From Mesorhizobium sp. NZP2298 (GTDB lineage: Bacteria > Pseudomonadota > Alphaproteobacteria > Rhizobiales > Rhizobiaceae), in the NCBI RefSeq assembly GCF_013170825.1, contig NZ_CP033365.1, positions 868,001 through 932,000 of the forward strand: DNA of 64,000 nt, given 5' to 3'. The translations under genes were made by a program, and so were the position numbers. Under the pieces are notes generated by a model. The model saw nothing but the letters and a program-made list of their open reading frames with translations. It made no database searches and was not told the origin of the DNA. Position 1 is the first letter of the stretch; each line of letters opens with the position of its first letter. This document shows, one piece after another, positions 1-8,414 of this stretch.

Positions 1-64
1 GGGCAGTTCAACGCCATGACAAGCAAGCCGTTCTGTTAGCCGTCGCGCAAAAGCCGAGGTAGCC

Positions 65-871
65 ATGGAAAGCCAGACCTTCGTCGAAGCCCTGCTGCTC
101 GGCCTGCTGGAGGGGCTGACCGAATTCATACCGGTCTCCTCGACCGGACATATCCTGCTTGCCGGCCATTTCCTGGGCTTCCATTCGACCGGCAAGGCCT
201 TCGAGATCCTGATCCAGCTCGGTGCGATCCTGGCGATCCTCAGCGTCTACTTCCGCCGCCTGTGGCAGATGCTGCTCGACCTGCCGCACGACCGGCTGAC
301 GAGGCATTTCGTGATCGGCATCCTGATCGCCTTCCTGCCGGCGGCGATCATCGGCGCGCTGGCGCACGACTTCATCAAGACGGTGCTGTTCGAATCGCCG
401 AGGCTGATCTGCATCATGCTGATCATCGGCGGCGTCATCCTGCTGGTGGTGGACCGCATGAACCTGAACCCGGTCTATCGCGACGTCGAGCGGTTCCCGA
501 CCAGGCTTTACCTGCAGATCGGGCTTTTCCAGTGCCTGTCGCTGATCCCCGGCACCTCACGCTCCGGCTCGACCATCGTCGGCGCGCTGCTTCTGGGCGT
601 CGACAAGCGGGCGGCGGCGGAATTTTCCTTCTTTCTCGCCATTCCGACCATGGTCGGCGCCTTTGCCTTCGACCTGTTCAAGAACCGCAACGTGCTGACC
701 TCAGCCGACCTGCCGGTCATCGCCATCGGCTTCGTCGCCGCCTTCGTCACCGCGCTCTTCGTGGTGCGCTTCCTGCTCGATTACGTCTCGCGCAACGGCT
801 ACTCGCTGTTCGGCTGGTGGCGGCTGGCGGTGGGGATTGTCGGATTGCTGGCGTTGATGGTTTGGGGGTGA
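65..871 (+). CDS. uppP: Undecaprenyl-diphosphate phosphatase
   Basis: 268 residues, the usual length for the UppP/BacA family. This inner-membrane enzyme removes a phosphate from undecaprenyl diphosphate so the C55 lipid carrier can be reused for peptidoglycan and surface polysaccharide export. Seen: Glu16 and Glu20 followed by SSTGH at 25-29, and PGTSRSGST at 162-170, the two family signatures, set among several hydrophobic helices. The ATG at 65 is the only start ahead of the first signature; its ribosome site is weak. It stands alone, followed by a run of hairpins ending in a T-tract. Function is secure. Confidence 0.96.
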   Translation: MESQTFVEALLLGLLEGLTEFIPVSSTGHILLAGHFLGFHSTGKAFEILIQLGAILAILSVYFRRLWQMLLDLPHDRLTRHFVIGILIAFLPAAIIGALAHDFIKTVLFESPRLICIMLIIGGVILLVVDRMNLNPVYRDVERFPTRLYLQIGLFQCLSLIPGTSRSGSTIVGALLLGVDKRAAAEFSFFLAIPTMVGAFAFDLFKNRNVLTSADLPVIAIGFVAAFVTALFVVRFLLDYVSRNGYSLFGWWRLAVGIVGLLALMVWG

Positions 872-892
872 GGCGTGTTCCGCGAAGCGGAC

Positions 893-956
893 GGAAAGCC
901 AATTGCTTGGCTTTCCGAGCGACGAACGGTGAAGGCCCGGTCCGCCTTCGGGCGGA
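893..956. repeat. Two stacked hairpins downstream of uppP
   Basis: Positions 893-902 and 907-916 form a perfect 10-bp stem around TTGC. Positions 941-946 and 951-956 form a second stem closed by a TTCG tetraloop. Together with the terminator at 961-981 they make three hairpins in under 90 bases between uppP and the convergent yraN. This could be termination in both directions or an intergenic repeat remnant. Confidence 0.6.
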
Positions 957-960
957 TCAG

Positions 961-981
961 AAGGTCCAGTGGACCTTTTTT
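961..981 (+). terminator. Intrinsic terminator of uppP
   Basis: A 7-bp stem (AAGGTCC at 961-967 with GGACCTT at 971-977) runs directly into a T-tract ending at 981. It lies about 90 bases after the uppP stop and points in the right direction to end that transcript. Confidence 0.7.
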
Positions 982-1052
982 GAAGGAGACTGAACGCCCG
1001 AAGGGCAGGGAGCCTGCGAAGGGCGATCAACGCCCGTAGGTAAGCCCTCTCC

Positions 1053-1430
1053 CTAACTCCTCCCATAAAACGCGTTCTCGACATGCACCGGCCAGTGCCA
1101 TGGCAGCACTGCGACCATGTCGAAGCGCATCGACAGCCTGCCATAATCCGCCTGGCGCGACAGCCAGATGTCCGCCGCCGCCTCGATGCGGCGCTCCGAT
1201 TCATGGCTGATCGCCTCCATGGCTTCCATCAGCGTGCGGCGCGCCTTGACCTCGACGAACAGCACCAGGTCGCCGCGCCGCGCGATCAGGTCGATCTCGC
1301 CGAAACGTGTGCGGTGGCGCCGCGCCAGAATCCGGTAGCCCTTCAGCATCAGCGCGGCCGCCGCCAGCCATTCGCCGCGATGGCCGCGCCGATAGGCCTT
1401 CTGGCGGCTGGCGCTGGGGCGCTCAGCCAC
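1053..1430 (-). CDS. yraN: YraN/UPF0102 family endonuclease-fold protein
   Basis: 125 residues. The family has a restriction-endonuclease-like (PD-D/ExK) fold related to Holliday-junction resolvases, but its cellular role is not settled. Seen: an Arg-rich N-terminus, the core [20 protein letters not shown] with the acidic residues and Lys of the fold, and a Ser/Glu-rich C-terminal helix. It starts at a GTG (1430) inside the end of rsmI, overlapping it by 8 bases, so the two are probably translated together. The rsmI-yraN pairing is widespread in proteobacteria. Family is sure; function is not. Confidence 0.9.
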   Translation of the reverse strand: MAERPSASRQKAYRRGHRGEWLAAAALMLKGYRILARRHRTRFGEIDLIARRGDLVLFVEVKARRTLMEAMEAISHESERRIEAAADIWLSRQADYGRLSMRFDMVAVLPWHWPVHVENAFYGRS

Positions 1431-2334
1431 TACCCTCTCCGGAAGCGTCCTTGAGTTCCAACAGCCGCCGATAGAGGGCCTGCTTCTGGCCTCCGGTCAT
1501 CTTGGCGGCTTCCGCCGCTGCCTTGGAAGCCGGCATTTCGGCGGCGAGCGACAAGAGCAGGCGGTCGATATCCGCCGGCTCGTCCGCCTTGGCCTCGGCG
1601 GGACCGATGCAGACGACGACCTCGCCCTTCGGCGTGTCGGCCGCGGCATAGTGGTCGGCCAGCACCCGCAGCGTGCCGATACGCATTTCCTCGAAGGTCT
1701 TGGTCAATTCCCTGCCGATAGCAGCCTTTCGCTCGCCGCCCAACGCCTCGACCATGGCGCCCAGGGACTCGGCCAGCCGGCGCGGCGATTCAAAGAAGAT
1801 CAGCGTTGCCGGCACCGCCTTCAGCGCTTCCAACCGCGCCAGCCGCTGACCTGATTTCACGGGCAGAAACCCGGCGAACAGGAAGGCGTCCGACGGCAAG
1901 CCGGACGCTGTCAGCGCGGCAAGCGGGGCCGACGGACCAGGGATCGGCACGACACGAATGCCGTGGTCGATCGCCTCGCCGACCAGCCGGTAGCCGGGAT
2001 CGGAGACGAGCGGCGTGCCGGCATCGGAAATCAGCGCCACGCTCTGGCCGGCCTGAAGGGCCGCGATCAACTTCGGTCCGGCCTCGCCGGCATTGTGCTC
2101 GTGATAGGCCGTGGTGCGGCGGCGGATGCCGTAGCGGTCGAGCAGCACGCGCGACACCCTGGTGTCCTCGCAGGCGACGATGTCGGCGGCGGCCAGCGTC
2201 TCCAGCGCGCGCAGCGTGATGTCGGCAAGGTTGCCGATCGGGGTCGCCACCAGATAGAGCGCCGGCTCGAGCGGGCGGGCCGGGATTTCGGTCTGCCCGA
2301 TCACATAGCTGCGTCTGCCCGTCTCATCGGTCAC
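1423..2334 (-). CDS. rsmI: 16S rRNA 2'-O-methyltransferase RsmI
   Basis: Methylates the 2'-OH of cytidine 1402 in the decoding centre of 16S rRNA using S-adenosylmethionine. Seen: [15 protein letters not shown] near the N-terminus, the [12 protein letters not shown] loop, [10 protein letters not shown] and FFESPRRL, all in the order of the tetrapyrrole-methylase fold. I place the start at GTG 2334, giving 303 residues, because a GGAG lies 10 bases ahead; the frame stays open to 2445 but that extension is Arg-rich and unlike the family. First gene of the rsmI-yraN pair. Confidence 0.94.
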   Translation of the reverse strand: MTDETGRRSYVIGQTEIPARPLEPALYLVATPIGNLADITLRALETLAAADIVACEDTRVSRVLLDRYGIRRRTTAYHEHNAGEAGPKLIAALQAGQSVALISDAGTPLVSDPGYRLVGEAIDHGIRVVPIPGPSAPLAALTASGLPSDAFLFAGFLPVKSGQRLARLEALKAVPATLIFFESPRRLAESLGAMVEALGGERKAAIGRELTKTFEEMRIGTLRVLADHYAAADTPKGEVVVCIGPAEAKADEPADIDRLLLSLAAEMPASKAAAEAAKMTGGQKQALYRRLLELKDASGEGSG

Positions 2335-2503
2335 TTGATGCCGTCTCCGTTCAGCCCTGTCTGGCCTGCCAAATCTTGTTTGGCATGGCTGGTGCCGGCT
2401 TGCAAAACCCACGCCGATGTAAGGTAACCGCCATTCCTTCGCCACAGTAGGGAACGAAACCGGGTTTGGCAGATTTAGCCCCTGATTCCCAAGGGAGGAC
2501 AGG

Positions 2504-2689
2504 ATGGACAGCCTGAAGATACAGGACGCTTTCGCGCCCTACTATGCCGGCCGCAACAGTACCTCCCTGCCCAGGGACAAGCGCCTGCCTGCCGAGAACG
2601 ACGCCAGCCTGACCAAGTGGGCCGCCAAGCCCTTGCCCACCAATGTCAGGCTTTCCGACAACAAACCAGACAGCACGACGGAGCACTGA
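2504..2689 (+). CDS. Small hypothetical protein
   Basis: 61 residues, not recognised. In favour: a strong ribosome site (AAGGGAGGACAGG just before the ATG), and a hydrophilic composition rich in Lys, Asp and Pro without membrane segments, as in small cytoplasmic proteins of rhizobia. It is transcribed away from rsmI and followed 7 bases later by another small frame. No function can be inferred. Confidence 0.55.
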   Translation: MDSLKIQDAFAPYYAGRNSTSLPRDKRLPAENDASLTKWAAKPLPTNVRLSDNKPDSTTEH

Positions 2690-2696
2690 CCGAACG

Positions 2697-2885
2697 ATGC
2701 CCAATCGCTTCGATATCTTCATCACCCGTCTTGAAACGAAAAGCGCCAGGGAAGGCGTGCCCCCGCATCCGATGAACGACCAGCACAGCGTTCGCCGCGA
2801 AAAGGCTGACGCCAAACCGGCCCGGAACGGAGAGGCGCATTCCGAGAAGGATCGCGGCAAGCGCCGGTTCAAGCACGACGCCTGA
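2697..2885 (+). CDS. Possible small basic hypothetical protein
   Basis: 62 residues, very hydrophilic, with alternating Lys/Arg and Glu/Asp, no hydrophobic core and probably disordered. It begins 7 bases after the preceding small gene, which suggests an operon, but its own ribosome site is poor (GGAG is 14 bases away). I do not recognise it. It could also be non-coding sequence kept open by base composition. Confidence 0.35.
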   Translation: MPNRFDIFITRLETKSAREGVPPHPMNDQHSVRREKADAKPARNGEAHSEKDRGKRRFKHDA

Positions 2886-2941
2886 CGAGATCGCTCACAA
2901 AATTGAGGCGCACCGGGACTGAAAAGCTGGTTGGTCCGCGA

Positions 2942-3568
2942 ATGTTGGCCCTTGCGGTCGGCCTTGTCGCCTTCACGTCCTCAGCCGATACAAGAAACAA
3001 CGCGGAGGCCGGCTCTTCATCAGCCTCCCGAAGCCCACGAACGATCAAGTTCAGGGCAACGGCGGCCAGTGGCCTCTTTGGCAAGACACTTTCGCTTCGA
3101 GGCGTGCTGGTCGGCGAAACCGAGGAACGGGAATTCGCGAGAATTCGCTACCCGGCGCTCAACCAACCTATTTCCAGTCGGGACTGGATAACCGTCGAAG
3201 GTCTCTCCGCAGCCTACCTGCAACTGGACATTGATCCGCAATTCGCGATGCCGGGCATCCACCTGCATATGCGTTCAGACGATCCAGCCACATCACACTA
3301 CATGTTCCATAAAGTTGGCGGACAATGGATCCAGGCGCCGCGGGCCATAAAGATCGACGTGTTTTCCTACGCAGGCTGTGGTCTCACCCAACAATCCTGG
3401 GAGGACGGCGGCGATTTTCACCATCAGGATTTCTTCTTTGAAGTCGACTCGGGTCCGGATTGCGCGGTGGCCGACGCGTCATGGTCAGGCACGCGCGGCA
3501 AGCCACTAGTCATCCCAGATATCGCGAGACCTTGGCCTCGAGAATCCGGATCAGCTCCGGATCCATGA
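2942..3568 (+). CDS. Exported hypothetical protein with WEDGG/DFF motif
   Basis: 208 residues from ATG 2942 (a TTG at 2903 would add 13). The N-terminus has the hydrophobic run LALAVGLVAF and then small residues, as in a signal peptide, so the protein is probably secreted. The C-terminal half carries LQLD, IDVF, a Cys at 146, WEDGG from Trp153, DFFFEV and a second Cys. The same series occurs at the end of the Tad-like protein at 56329-57465. Function is unknown. Its last 59 bases overlap the end of the convergent phosphatase gene. Confidence 0.65.
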   Translation: MLALAVGLVAFTSSADTRNNAEAGSSSASRSPRTIKFRATAASGLFGKTLSLRGVLVGETEEREFARIRYPALNQPISSRDWITVEGLSAAYLQLDIDPQFAMPGIHLHMRSDDPATSHYMFHKVGGQWIQAPRAIKIDVFSYAGCGLTQQSWEDGGDFHHQDFFFEVDSGPDCAVADASWSGTRGKPLVIPDIARPWPRESGSAPDP

Positions 3569-3833
3569 ATTCATAATCATCCGGTATGTCGAGGCAGATA
3601 ACCCGAGCCTGCTTCAGGCTCATCTTGAATTTCTTCTGCAGCTTGGCGCGATGCGCCTTTTCCATGACGAAGATGATGTCGGCCCAGGCGACAAGCTGAT
3701 GCGTCAGCGGCGTATCCACGTCATGGTTGGTTCCCGCCGACGCGACCTCGATATCCCGACTTTTTGAAAACACCTGCTCGGCGGTCGGACTGCGCAGGCG
3801 GTTCTGGCTGCAGACGAAGAGGATATTCTTCAA
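3510..3833 (-). CDS. Low-molecular-weight phosphatase family protein
   Basis: 107 residues, shorter than the roughly 150 of classical low-MW tyrosine phosphatases but typical of a compact subfamily. Seen: the P-loop C-x5-R-S with Cys8 and Arg14 (CSQNRLRSPTAE), and a late DIPDDYEFMDPEL segment carrying the expected acidic residues. Such enzymes hydrolyse phosphotyrosine or related small phosphoesters; the substrate here is unknown. It starts three bases after the hemW stop and is the last gene of the rph-VOC-rdgB-hemW operon. Confidence 0.85.
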   Translation of the reverse strand: MKNILFVCSQNRLRSPTAEQVFSKSRDIEVASAGTNHDVDTPLTHQLVAWADIIFVMEKAHRAKLQKKFKMSLKQARVICLDIPDDYEFMDPELIRILEAKVSRYLG

Positions 3834-3836
3834 GGA

Positions 3837-5015
3837 TCAGCGTGCCAGGTCGGCCACCACGGCGTCGAGCACGATCATGCCGGCCGGCGTGGCGCGCAGC
3901 CGCGCATTGCCGATCGGCGCCACCAGCCCCTCGCCCTGCAGCATGGACAGCCGCGCGCTCGACAGGCCGCGCCCGGAAAACGCCTCGTAGCGCGAGAGGT
4001 CGATGCCTTCGGCGAGCCTCAGTCCCATCAGCAGGAATTCGTCGGCCTCTTCCGAGCGGGTCAGTATCTCGCCGCCGGTAACGCCATGGCCCTTGGCCTC
4101 GACAAGATTGGCCCATGTTTCCGGCATCCGCTCGGCTATCGTCACCGTGCGGCGGCCATTCTCGACGAAGCGGCCATGCGCGCCGGGACCGACACCGACA
4201 TATTCGCCATAGCGCCAGTAGGTCAGGTTGTGCCGGCTCTCGGCGCCCGGCCTGGCGTGGTTGGAAATCTCGTAGGCCGGCAGGCCATGCGCCGCCGTTA
4301 TCTCCTGCGTCAGCGCATAGAGGTCGGCGGCGTGGTCGTTGTCGGGAATGATGAACTTCTTCGCCGCATGCAGCGCATGGAAGGGCGTGCCTTCCTCGAT
4401 GGTCAGCTGGTAGAGCGACAGATGGTCGGCGGCATGGCCGATCGCCTGTTCGAGCTCGGATGCCCAGGCCTCCGGCGTCTGGCCAGGGCGGGCGTAGATC
4501 AGGTCGAAGGACAGCCTTGGGAATATTTCCCGCGCGAGGCCGATGGCGTGCAGCGCTTCGTCGACATTGTGCAGCCGGCCGAGGAAGCGCAGATCCTTGT
4601 CGTTCAGCGCCTGCACGCCGAGCGAGACGCGATTGACGCCCGCCGCCCGGTAGCCGCGAAAGCGCTCGGCCTCGACCGAGGACGGGTTGGCCTCCAGCGT
4701 CACCTCGATGCCTTCAGGCACCGTCCAGTTCCTCGCCACGGCGTCCAGGACCCTCGCCACCGTTTCCGGCTTCATCAGCGACGGCGTGCCGCCGCCGAGA
4801 AAGATGCTGGTCACCTCGCGCGCCCCGGTGCGCTGGCGCATCGTCGCCAGTTCCGCCTCGAAGGCGGCGGCAAAGCGCTCCTGGTCGACCGGCTGGTGGC
4901 GGACATGGCTGTTGAAGTCGCAATAAGGGCACTTGGCCGCGCAGAACGGCCAATGGATGTAGACGCCGAAGCCAGGCGCCCGATCGAGCGGCATGGTCAT
5001 GCCGGATCCAGTCAT
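3837..5015 (-). CDS. hemW: Radical SAM heme chaperone HemW
   Basis: 392 residues. HemW resembles oxygen-independent coproporphyrinogen oxidase but acts as a heme-trafficking protein in species where it has been tested. Seen: the radical-SAM cluster motif C25-x3-C29-x2-C32 (FCAAKCPYC) without the extra Cys of true HemN, then the GGGTPSLM segment and a C-terminal HemN-type domain. The start ATG overlaps the rdgB stop as ATGA (5012-5015). Met6 or Met8 are possible alternative starts. The rdgB-hemW pairing is conserved in many bacteria. Confidence 0.93.
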   Translation of the reverse strand: MTGSGMTMPLDRAPGFGVYIHWPFCAAKCPYCDFNSHVRHQPVDQERFAAAFEAELATMRQRTGAREVTSIFLGGGTPSLMKPETVARVLDAVARNWTVPEGIEVTLEANPSSVEAERFRGYRAAGVNRVSLGVQALNDKDLRFLGRLHNVDEALHAIGLAREIFPRLSFDLIYARPGQTPEAWASELEQAIGHAADHLSLYQLTIEEGTPFHALHAAKKFIIPDNDHAADLYALTQEITAAHGLPAYEISNHARPGAESRHNLTYWRYGEYVGVGPGAHGRFVENGRRTVTIAERMPETWANLVEAKGHGVTGGEILTRSEEADEFLLMGLRLAEGIDLSRYEAFSGRGLSSARLSMLQGEGLVAPIGNARLRATPAGMIVLDAVVADLAR

Positions 5016-5674
5016 GCCGAGCCCAATCGCGGCAAATTCAATCGCGCCTGGGCGAATTTCTGGAAAGCGCGGGCACGGTGCGACAGCGCCGTCGCCTGGC
5101 CCGGCTTCCAGCCGTGTTTTTCCTCGGCACTCATCTCGCCGAAGGTTTTCTCGAAGCCATTGGGCAAGAACACCGGATCATAGCCGAAGCCAAGCTCGCC
5201 GCGTGGCGGCCAGACCAGCGTGCCTTCGGCCTCGCCGCGGTAATATTCGGCCTCGCCATCGGGAAAGGCGAGGCAAATGACGGCGACAAAGCGGCCCCTG
5301 CGCTGTTCCGGCAGAGCGGCGCCGACTTCCTGCAGCGCCACTTCGGTGCGCTGCATGGCCATGGCGAAGTCGCGCGATCCGTCCGGTGTTTCGGCCCAGT
5401 TGGCGGTGTAGACGCCAGGCGCGCCATCGAGCGCGTCGACGCAGAGGCCCGAATCGTCCGACAACGCCGGCAGGCCGGTCGCTTGCGCGGCGGCCAGCGC
5501 CTTGATGTAGGCATTCTCCTCGAAAGTGGTGCCGGTCTCGTCCGGCTCCGGCAGGCCATAGTCCTTCGCCGACTTCGCTTCGAAGCCGAATGGCCCCATC
5601 AGATCGGCGAATTCGCGCAGCTTGCCGGCATTGTGGCTGGCGACGACGATCTTCTTTCCATCAAGAGAATGCAT
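5012..5674 (-). CDS. rdgB: XTP/dITP diphosphatase (nucleotide house-cleaning)
   Basis: 220 residues from ATG 5674. Hydrolyses non-canonical purine triphosphates (XTP, dITP) to monophosphates, keeping them out of DNA and RNA. Seen: [11 protein letters not shown] near the N-terminus (nucleotide-binding S/T-x-N-x-x-K), the catalytic segment [11 protein letters not shown], and [10 protein letters not shown]. The frame extends upstream to 5812 but that part overlaps the VOC gene and is unlike the family. The start shares one base with the VOC stop (TGATG), a sign of coupled translation. Confidence 0.95.
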   Translation of the reverse strand: MHSLDGKKIVVASHNAGKLREFADLMGPFGFEAKSAKDYGLPEPDETGTTFEENAYIKALAAAQATGLPALSDDSGLCVDALDGAPGVYTANWAETPDGSRDFAMAMQRTEVALQEVGAALPEQRRGRFVAVICLAFPDGEAEYYRGEAEGTLVWPPRGELGFGYDPVFLPNGFEKTFGEMSAEEKHGWKPGQATALSHRARAFQKFAQARLNLPRLGSA

Positions 5675-6084
5675 CAAAGGCCCCAGATTCTTGGCTCGGC
5701 GAACTCGATCGAATTGCCCGAAGGGTCGCGTATATAGAGCGAACGGCCGCCTTGCGGCCATTCGAATTCGCTTTCGATGGCAATTCTTTTTGCCTCCAGA
5801 TGGGCTTTCCAAGCCGCGATTTCCGTAGCGCTCGCCGCGAAGCAGAGATGACCTTCGCCGACCGCGCCATGCGGCGGCACTTTCAGCCGAGCATCCGGTG
5901 CCGGAGGTATTTTGGTCGCCTCGGCATTGAAGACCAGCAGAACGCCCGGCCCGCAGCGGAAGAAAAGATGTCTGCCGTCCACCTTGCCGAGCAGGTCGAG
6001 GCCGAGCACGCCGACATAGAATTCTTCCGCCGCCACCAGATCGGTGACGTACAGGGCTGATTCAAGGATGCCGGAGGGGGTCAC
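5674..6084 (-). CDS. VOC-family (glyoxalase/bleomycin-resistance fold) protein
   Basis: 136 residues from GTG 6084. Seen: two repeated beta-alpha-beta-beta-beta modules, with [20 protein letters not shown] opening the first and [17 protein letters not shown] closing the second, including the Glu that commonly binds the metal. VOC proteins include glyoxalases, dioxygenases and resistance proteins; the substrate cannot be told from sequence. It sits between rph and rdgB in the operon and couples directly to rdgB. Confidence 0.88.
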   Translation of the reverse strand: MTPSGILESALYVTDLVAAEEFYVGVLGLDLLGKVDGRHLFFRCGPGVLLVFNAEATKIPPAPDARLKVPPHGAVGEGHLCFAASATEIAAWKAHLEAKRIAIESEFEWPQGGRSLYIRDPSGNSIEFAEPRIWGL

Positions 6085-6099
6085 CAGAAAATCGATGGC

Positions 6100-6816
6100 T
6101 TACGCCACCGCCATCTGCTGCAGGCTGACCAGGCGCTGAATGCCTTTCTTGGCCAGGCCCATCAATTCCGCGAACTGTTCTTCCGAGAAAGGCTCGCCCT
6201 CGGCGGTGCCTTGGATCTCGACAATGCCGCCCTTGCCGGTCATGACGAAATTGGCGTCGGTGCCGGCCGAGGAATCCTCGAGATAGTCAAGATCGATGAC
6301 CGGCTGGCCGTCATGGATGCCGCAGGAAATCGCCGCCACATGGTCCTTCAACACCTTGGTGACGCTGGCCATCTGCCGGGCTTCCATCCAGCGCAGGCAG
6401 TCATGGAGCGCCACCCAGCCGCCAGTGATCGAGGCGGTACGGGTGCCGCCATCGGCCTGGATGACGTCGCAGTCGACGGTGATCTGCTGTTCGCCCAGCG
6501 CCTGCAAATCGACCACGGCGCGCAGCGAACGGCCGATGAGGCGCTGGATTTCCAGCGTGCGGCCGCCCTGCTTGCCGGCGGAGGCCTCGCGGCGCATGCG
6601 CTCGCCGGTCGAGCGCGGCAGCATGCCGTATTCGGCCGTCACCCAGCCCTTTCCGGAATTGCGCATCCAGCCGGGCACCTTTTCCTCGAGGCTCGCCGTG
6701 CACAGGACATGGGTGTCACCGAACTTCACCAGGCACGAGCCTTCGGCGTGCTTGGAGACGCCGCGCTCGAAGGAGATGGCGCGCATTTCGTCGAATTGGC
6801 GTTTGGAGGGGCGCAT
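6100..6816 (-). CDS. rph: Ribonuclease PH
   Basis: 238 residues, full length. Phosphorolytic 3'-5' exoribonuclease that trims tRNA 3' ends, acting as a ring-shaped hexamer. Seen: [12 protein letters not shown] at the start, [13 protein letters not shown], the RSLRAVVDL segment, and the phosphate-binding [15 protein letters not shown]. First gene of a five-gene minus-strand operon with VOC, rdgB, hemW and a phosphatase; the upstream side faces hrcA, as in related alphaproteobacteria. Confidence 0.96.
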   Translation of the reverse strand: MRPSKRQFDEMRAISFERGVSKHAEGSCLVKFGDTHVLCTASLEEKVPGWMRNSGKGWVTAEYGMLPRSTGERMRREASAGKQGGRTLEIQRLIGRSLRAVVDLQALGEQQITVDCDVIQADGGTRTASITGGWVALHDCLRWMEARQMASVTKVLKDHVAAISCGIHDGQPVIDLDYLEDSSAGTDANFVMTGKGGIVEIQGTAEGEPFSEEQFAELMGLAKKGIQRLVSLQQMAVA

Positions 6817-6900
6817 TCGGGCTTCTTTCCAGTCATTTTTCGGAATCGTGGCCGGCTTTTAGACGCATGGGGGGCAGCGCGCAAAGGAAAACGGACCGGT

Positions 6901-6943
6901 GATCTGACACAGACACCCGGGATGATCCGACACAGAGACCGGG
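6901..6943. repeat. Two imperfect direct repeats between rph and hrcA
   Basis: GATCTGACACAGACACCCGG begins at 6901 and GATCCGACACAGAGACCGGG at 6924, the same orientation 23 bases apart (about two helical turns) with few mismatches. They fill the centre of the divergent rph/hrcA spacer. They could be tandem regulator sites or the remnant of an insertion-sequence end; neither can be decided here. Confidence 0.6.
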
Positions 6944-6971
6944 TTGCGCCCGCCGTGCCGAAGTCTATATC
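6944..6971 (+). promoter_or_regulatory. Candidate hrcA promoter
   Basis: TTGCGC at 6944-6949 and TATATC at 6966-6971 with a 16-base spacer, just after the direct repeats and 24 bases before the hrcA ATG. It resembles a housekeeping promoter rather than a heat-shock sigma promoter. I saw no CIRCE inverted repeat in this spacer. Confidence 0.35.
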
Positions 6972-6995
6972 CTGAACAAGGAGGTTTTTGGCCGA

Positions 6996-8078
6996 ATGAC
7001 CAAGGCAATCGATCCCGGTTCGCAACCGCTTGCACTGCAATCACTCGACATGCGCTCACGCGACATCTTCCGGCGCATTGTCGATTCCTATCTCAGGGAT
7101 GGCGAGCCGGTGGGCTCGCGCAGCCTGTCGCGCATCCTGCCCTCCTCGTTGTCGCCGGCCACCATCCGCAATGTGATGAGCGACCTCGAGCACCTCGGGC
7201 TGATCTACGCGCCGCACATCTCGGCCGGCCGGCTGCCGACGCAGGCCGGCCTGCGTTTCTTCGTCGATGCCTTCATGGAGCTTGGCGACCTTTCCGACGA
7301 GGAGCGCCGCACCATCGAGGCACAGGTGCGGGCCTCCGGCTCGGGCGCGACGCTGGAGCACATGCTGACCGAGGCCAGCCAGATGCTGTCAGGCATGTCG
7401 CGCGGCGCCGGCCTGGTGCTGGCCGCCAAGAACGAGGTGGCGCTGAAGCATATCGAATTCATCCAGCTGGAACCGACCAAGGCGCTTGCCGTGCTGGTGT
7501 CGCAGAATGGCGACGTCGAGAACCGCGTTGTCGAACTGCCGGCCGGCATCACCGTCTCGCAGCTGCACGAGGCCTCGAACTTCCTCAACGCCCATATCCG
7601 CGGCCGTACGCTGGCCGAGGCGCGGACCGAGATCGCCCGCATCAAGGAAGAGACGCGAGCCGCTCTCGACACGCTGTCGCAGGACCTTGTCGAGAAGGGG
7701 CTTGCGGTGTGGGCTGGCGCCGAAAGCGGCCTGCCGGCACGGCTGATCGTACGCGGCCGCGCCAACCTGCTCGAAAACGTCACCGCCCAGGCCGACATCG
7801 AGCTGCTGCGGCATCTGTTCGAGGACATGGAGACGCAGGACGGGCTGATCCAGCTGCTCGACCTCGCCGAGCAGGGATCGGGCGTGCGCATCTTCATCGG
7901 CTCGGAAAACAAGCTGTTCTCGCTGTCCGGCTCGTCGCTGGTCGTCGCGCCCTATCGCGACAAGGATGCCCGCGTCGTCGGCGCGCTCGGCGTCATCGGC
8001 CCGACGCGGCTGAATTACGCCCGCATCGTGCCGATGGTCGATTATACCGCGCAGCTGATATCGCGCATGTTAAGGTAG
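6996..8078 (+). CDS. hrcA: Heat-inducible transcription repressor HrcA
   Basis: 360 residues. HrcA represses groESL/dnaK-type operons by binding the CIRCE element and is kept active by GroEL. Seen: an N-terminal winged helix (SRDIFRRIVDSYLRDGEPVG, then SPATIRNVMSDLEHLGLI with SAGRLPT), followed by the GAF-like domain ending with NYARIVPMVDYTAQLISRML. A strong AGGAGG lies 11 bases ahead of the ATG. Next comes a small unknown gene, not the grpE that often follows hrcA in related genomes. Confidence 0.95.
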   Translation: MTKAIDPGSQPLALQSLDMRSRDIFRRIVDSYLRDGEPVGSRSLSRILPSSLSPATIRNVMSDLEHLGLIYAPHISAGRLPTQAGLRFFVDAFMELGDLSDEERRTIEAQVRASGSGATLEHMLTEASQMLSGMSRGAGLVLAAKNEVALKHIEFIQLEPTKALAVLVSQNGDVENRVVELPAGITVSQLHEASNFLNAHIRGRTLAEARTEIARIKEETRAALDTLSQDLVEKGLAVWAGAESGLPARLIVRGRANLLENVTAQADIELLRHLFEDMETQDGLIQLLDLAEQGSGVRIFIGSENKLFSLSGSSLVVAPYRDKDARVVGALGVIGPTRLNYARIVPMVDYTAQLISRMLR

Positions 8079-8118
8079 CGCCCCGGACAGCAAAAGACGG
8101 GCAGCAAGGAGAAAAAGA

Positions 8119-8316
8119 ATGGCGCTCGAAGAATTCAAGGCCCGGATCAGCCTGCTGCTCGAGGAGATGGTCAACCAGCCGGAAGACCAGCACGAAATCC
8201 AGGAACAGCTGCGCGAAAAACTGCGGGAGATGCGCGCCATGGGCCTGCCCCTGCCCGCGGATCTCGTCGCGCTGGAAAAACGCCTCGACGACGATTTCTA
8301 CGCTGCCGGGACATAG
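8119..8316 (+). CDS. Small conserved-looking helical protein
   Basis: 65 residues, not recognised. Highly charged and helical, with a heptad-like run EEFKARISLLLEEMVNQ and EIQEQLREKLREMRAM that could pair as a coiled coil, then PLPADLVALEKRLDDDF. Good ribosome site (CAAGGAG, 8 bases before the ATG). It starts 41 bases after hrcA and may be co-transcribed. No membrane segment or known motif; function unknown. Confidence 0.7.
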   Translation: MALEEFKARISLLLEEMVNQPEDQHEIQEQLREKLREMRAMGLPLPADLVALEKRLDDDFYAAGT

Positions 8317-8414
8317 GCCGGAAACCGGTCTTTCGCTTCCTCAACGGATCGTATGAGGCGGAACTTCTGGACAGACCTGCCGTTGGTTTCCTTCGCGACC
8401 AGATGGAGGACAAG

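Noticed and set aside
6817..6995. CIRCE element for hrcA
   Set aside because: The nine-base inverted repeat TTAGCACTC-N9-GAGTGCTAA was looked for and not found in the spacer.
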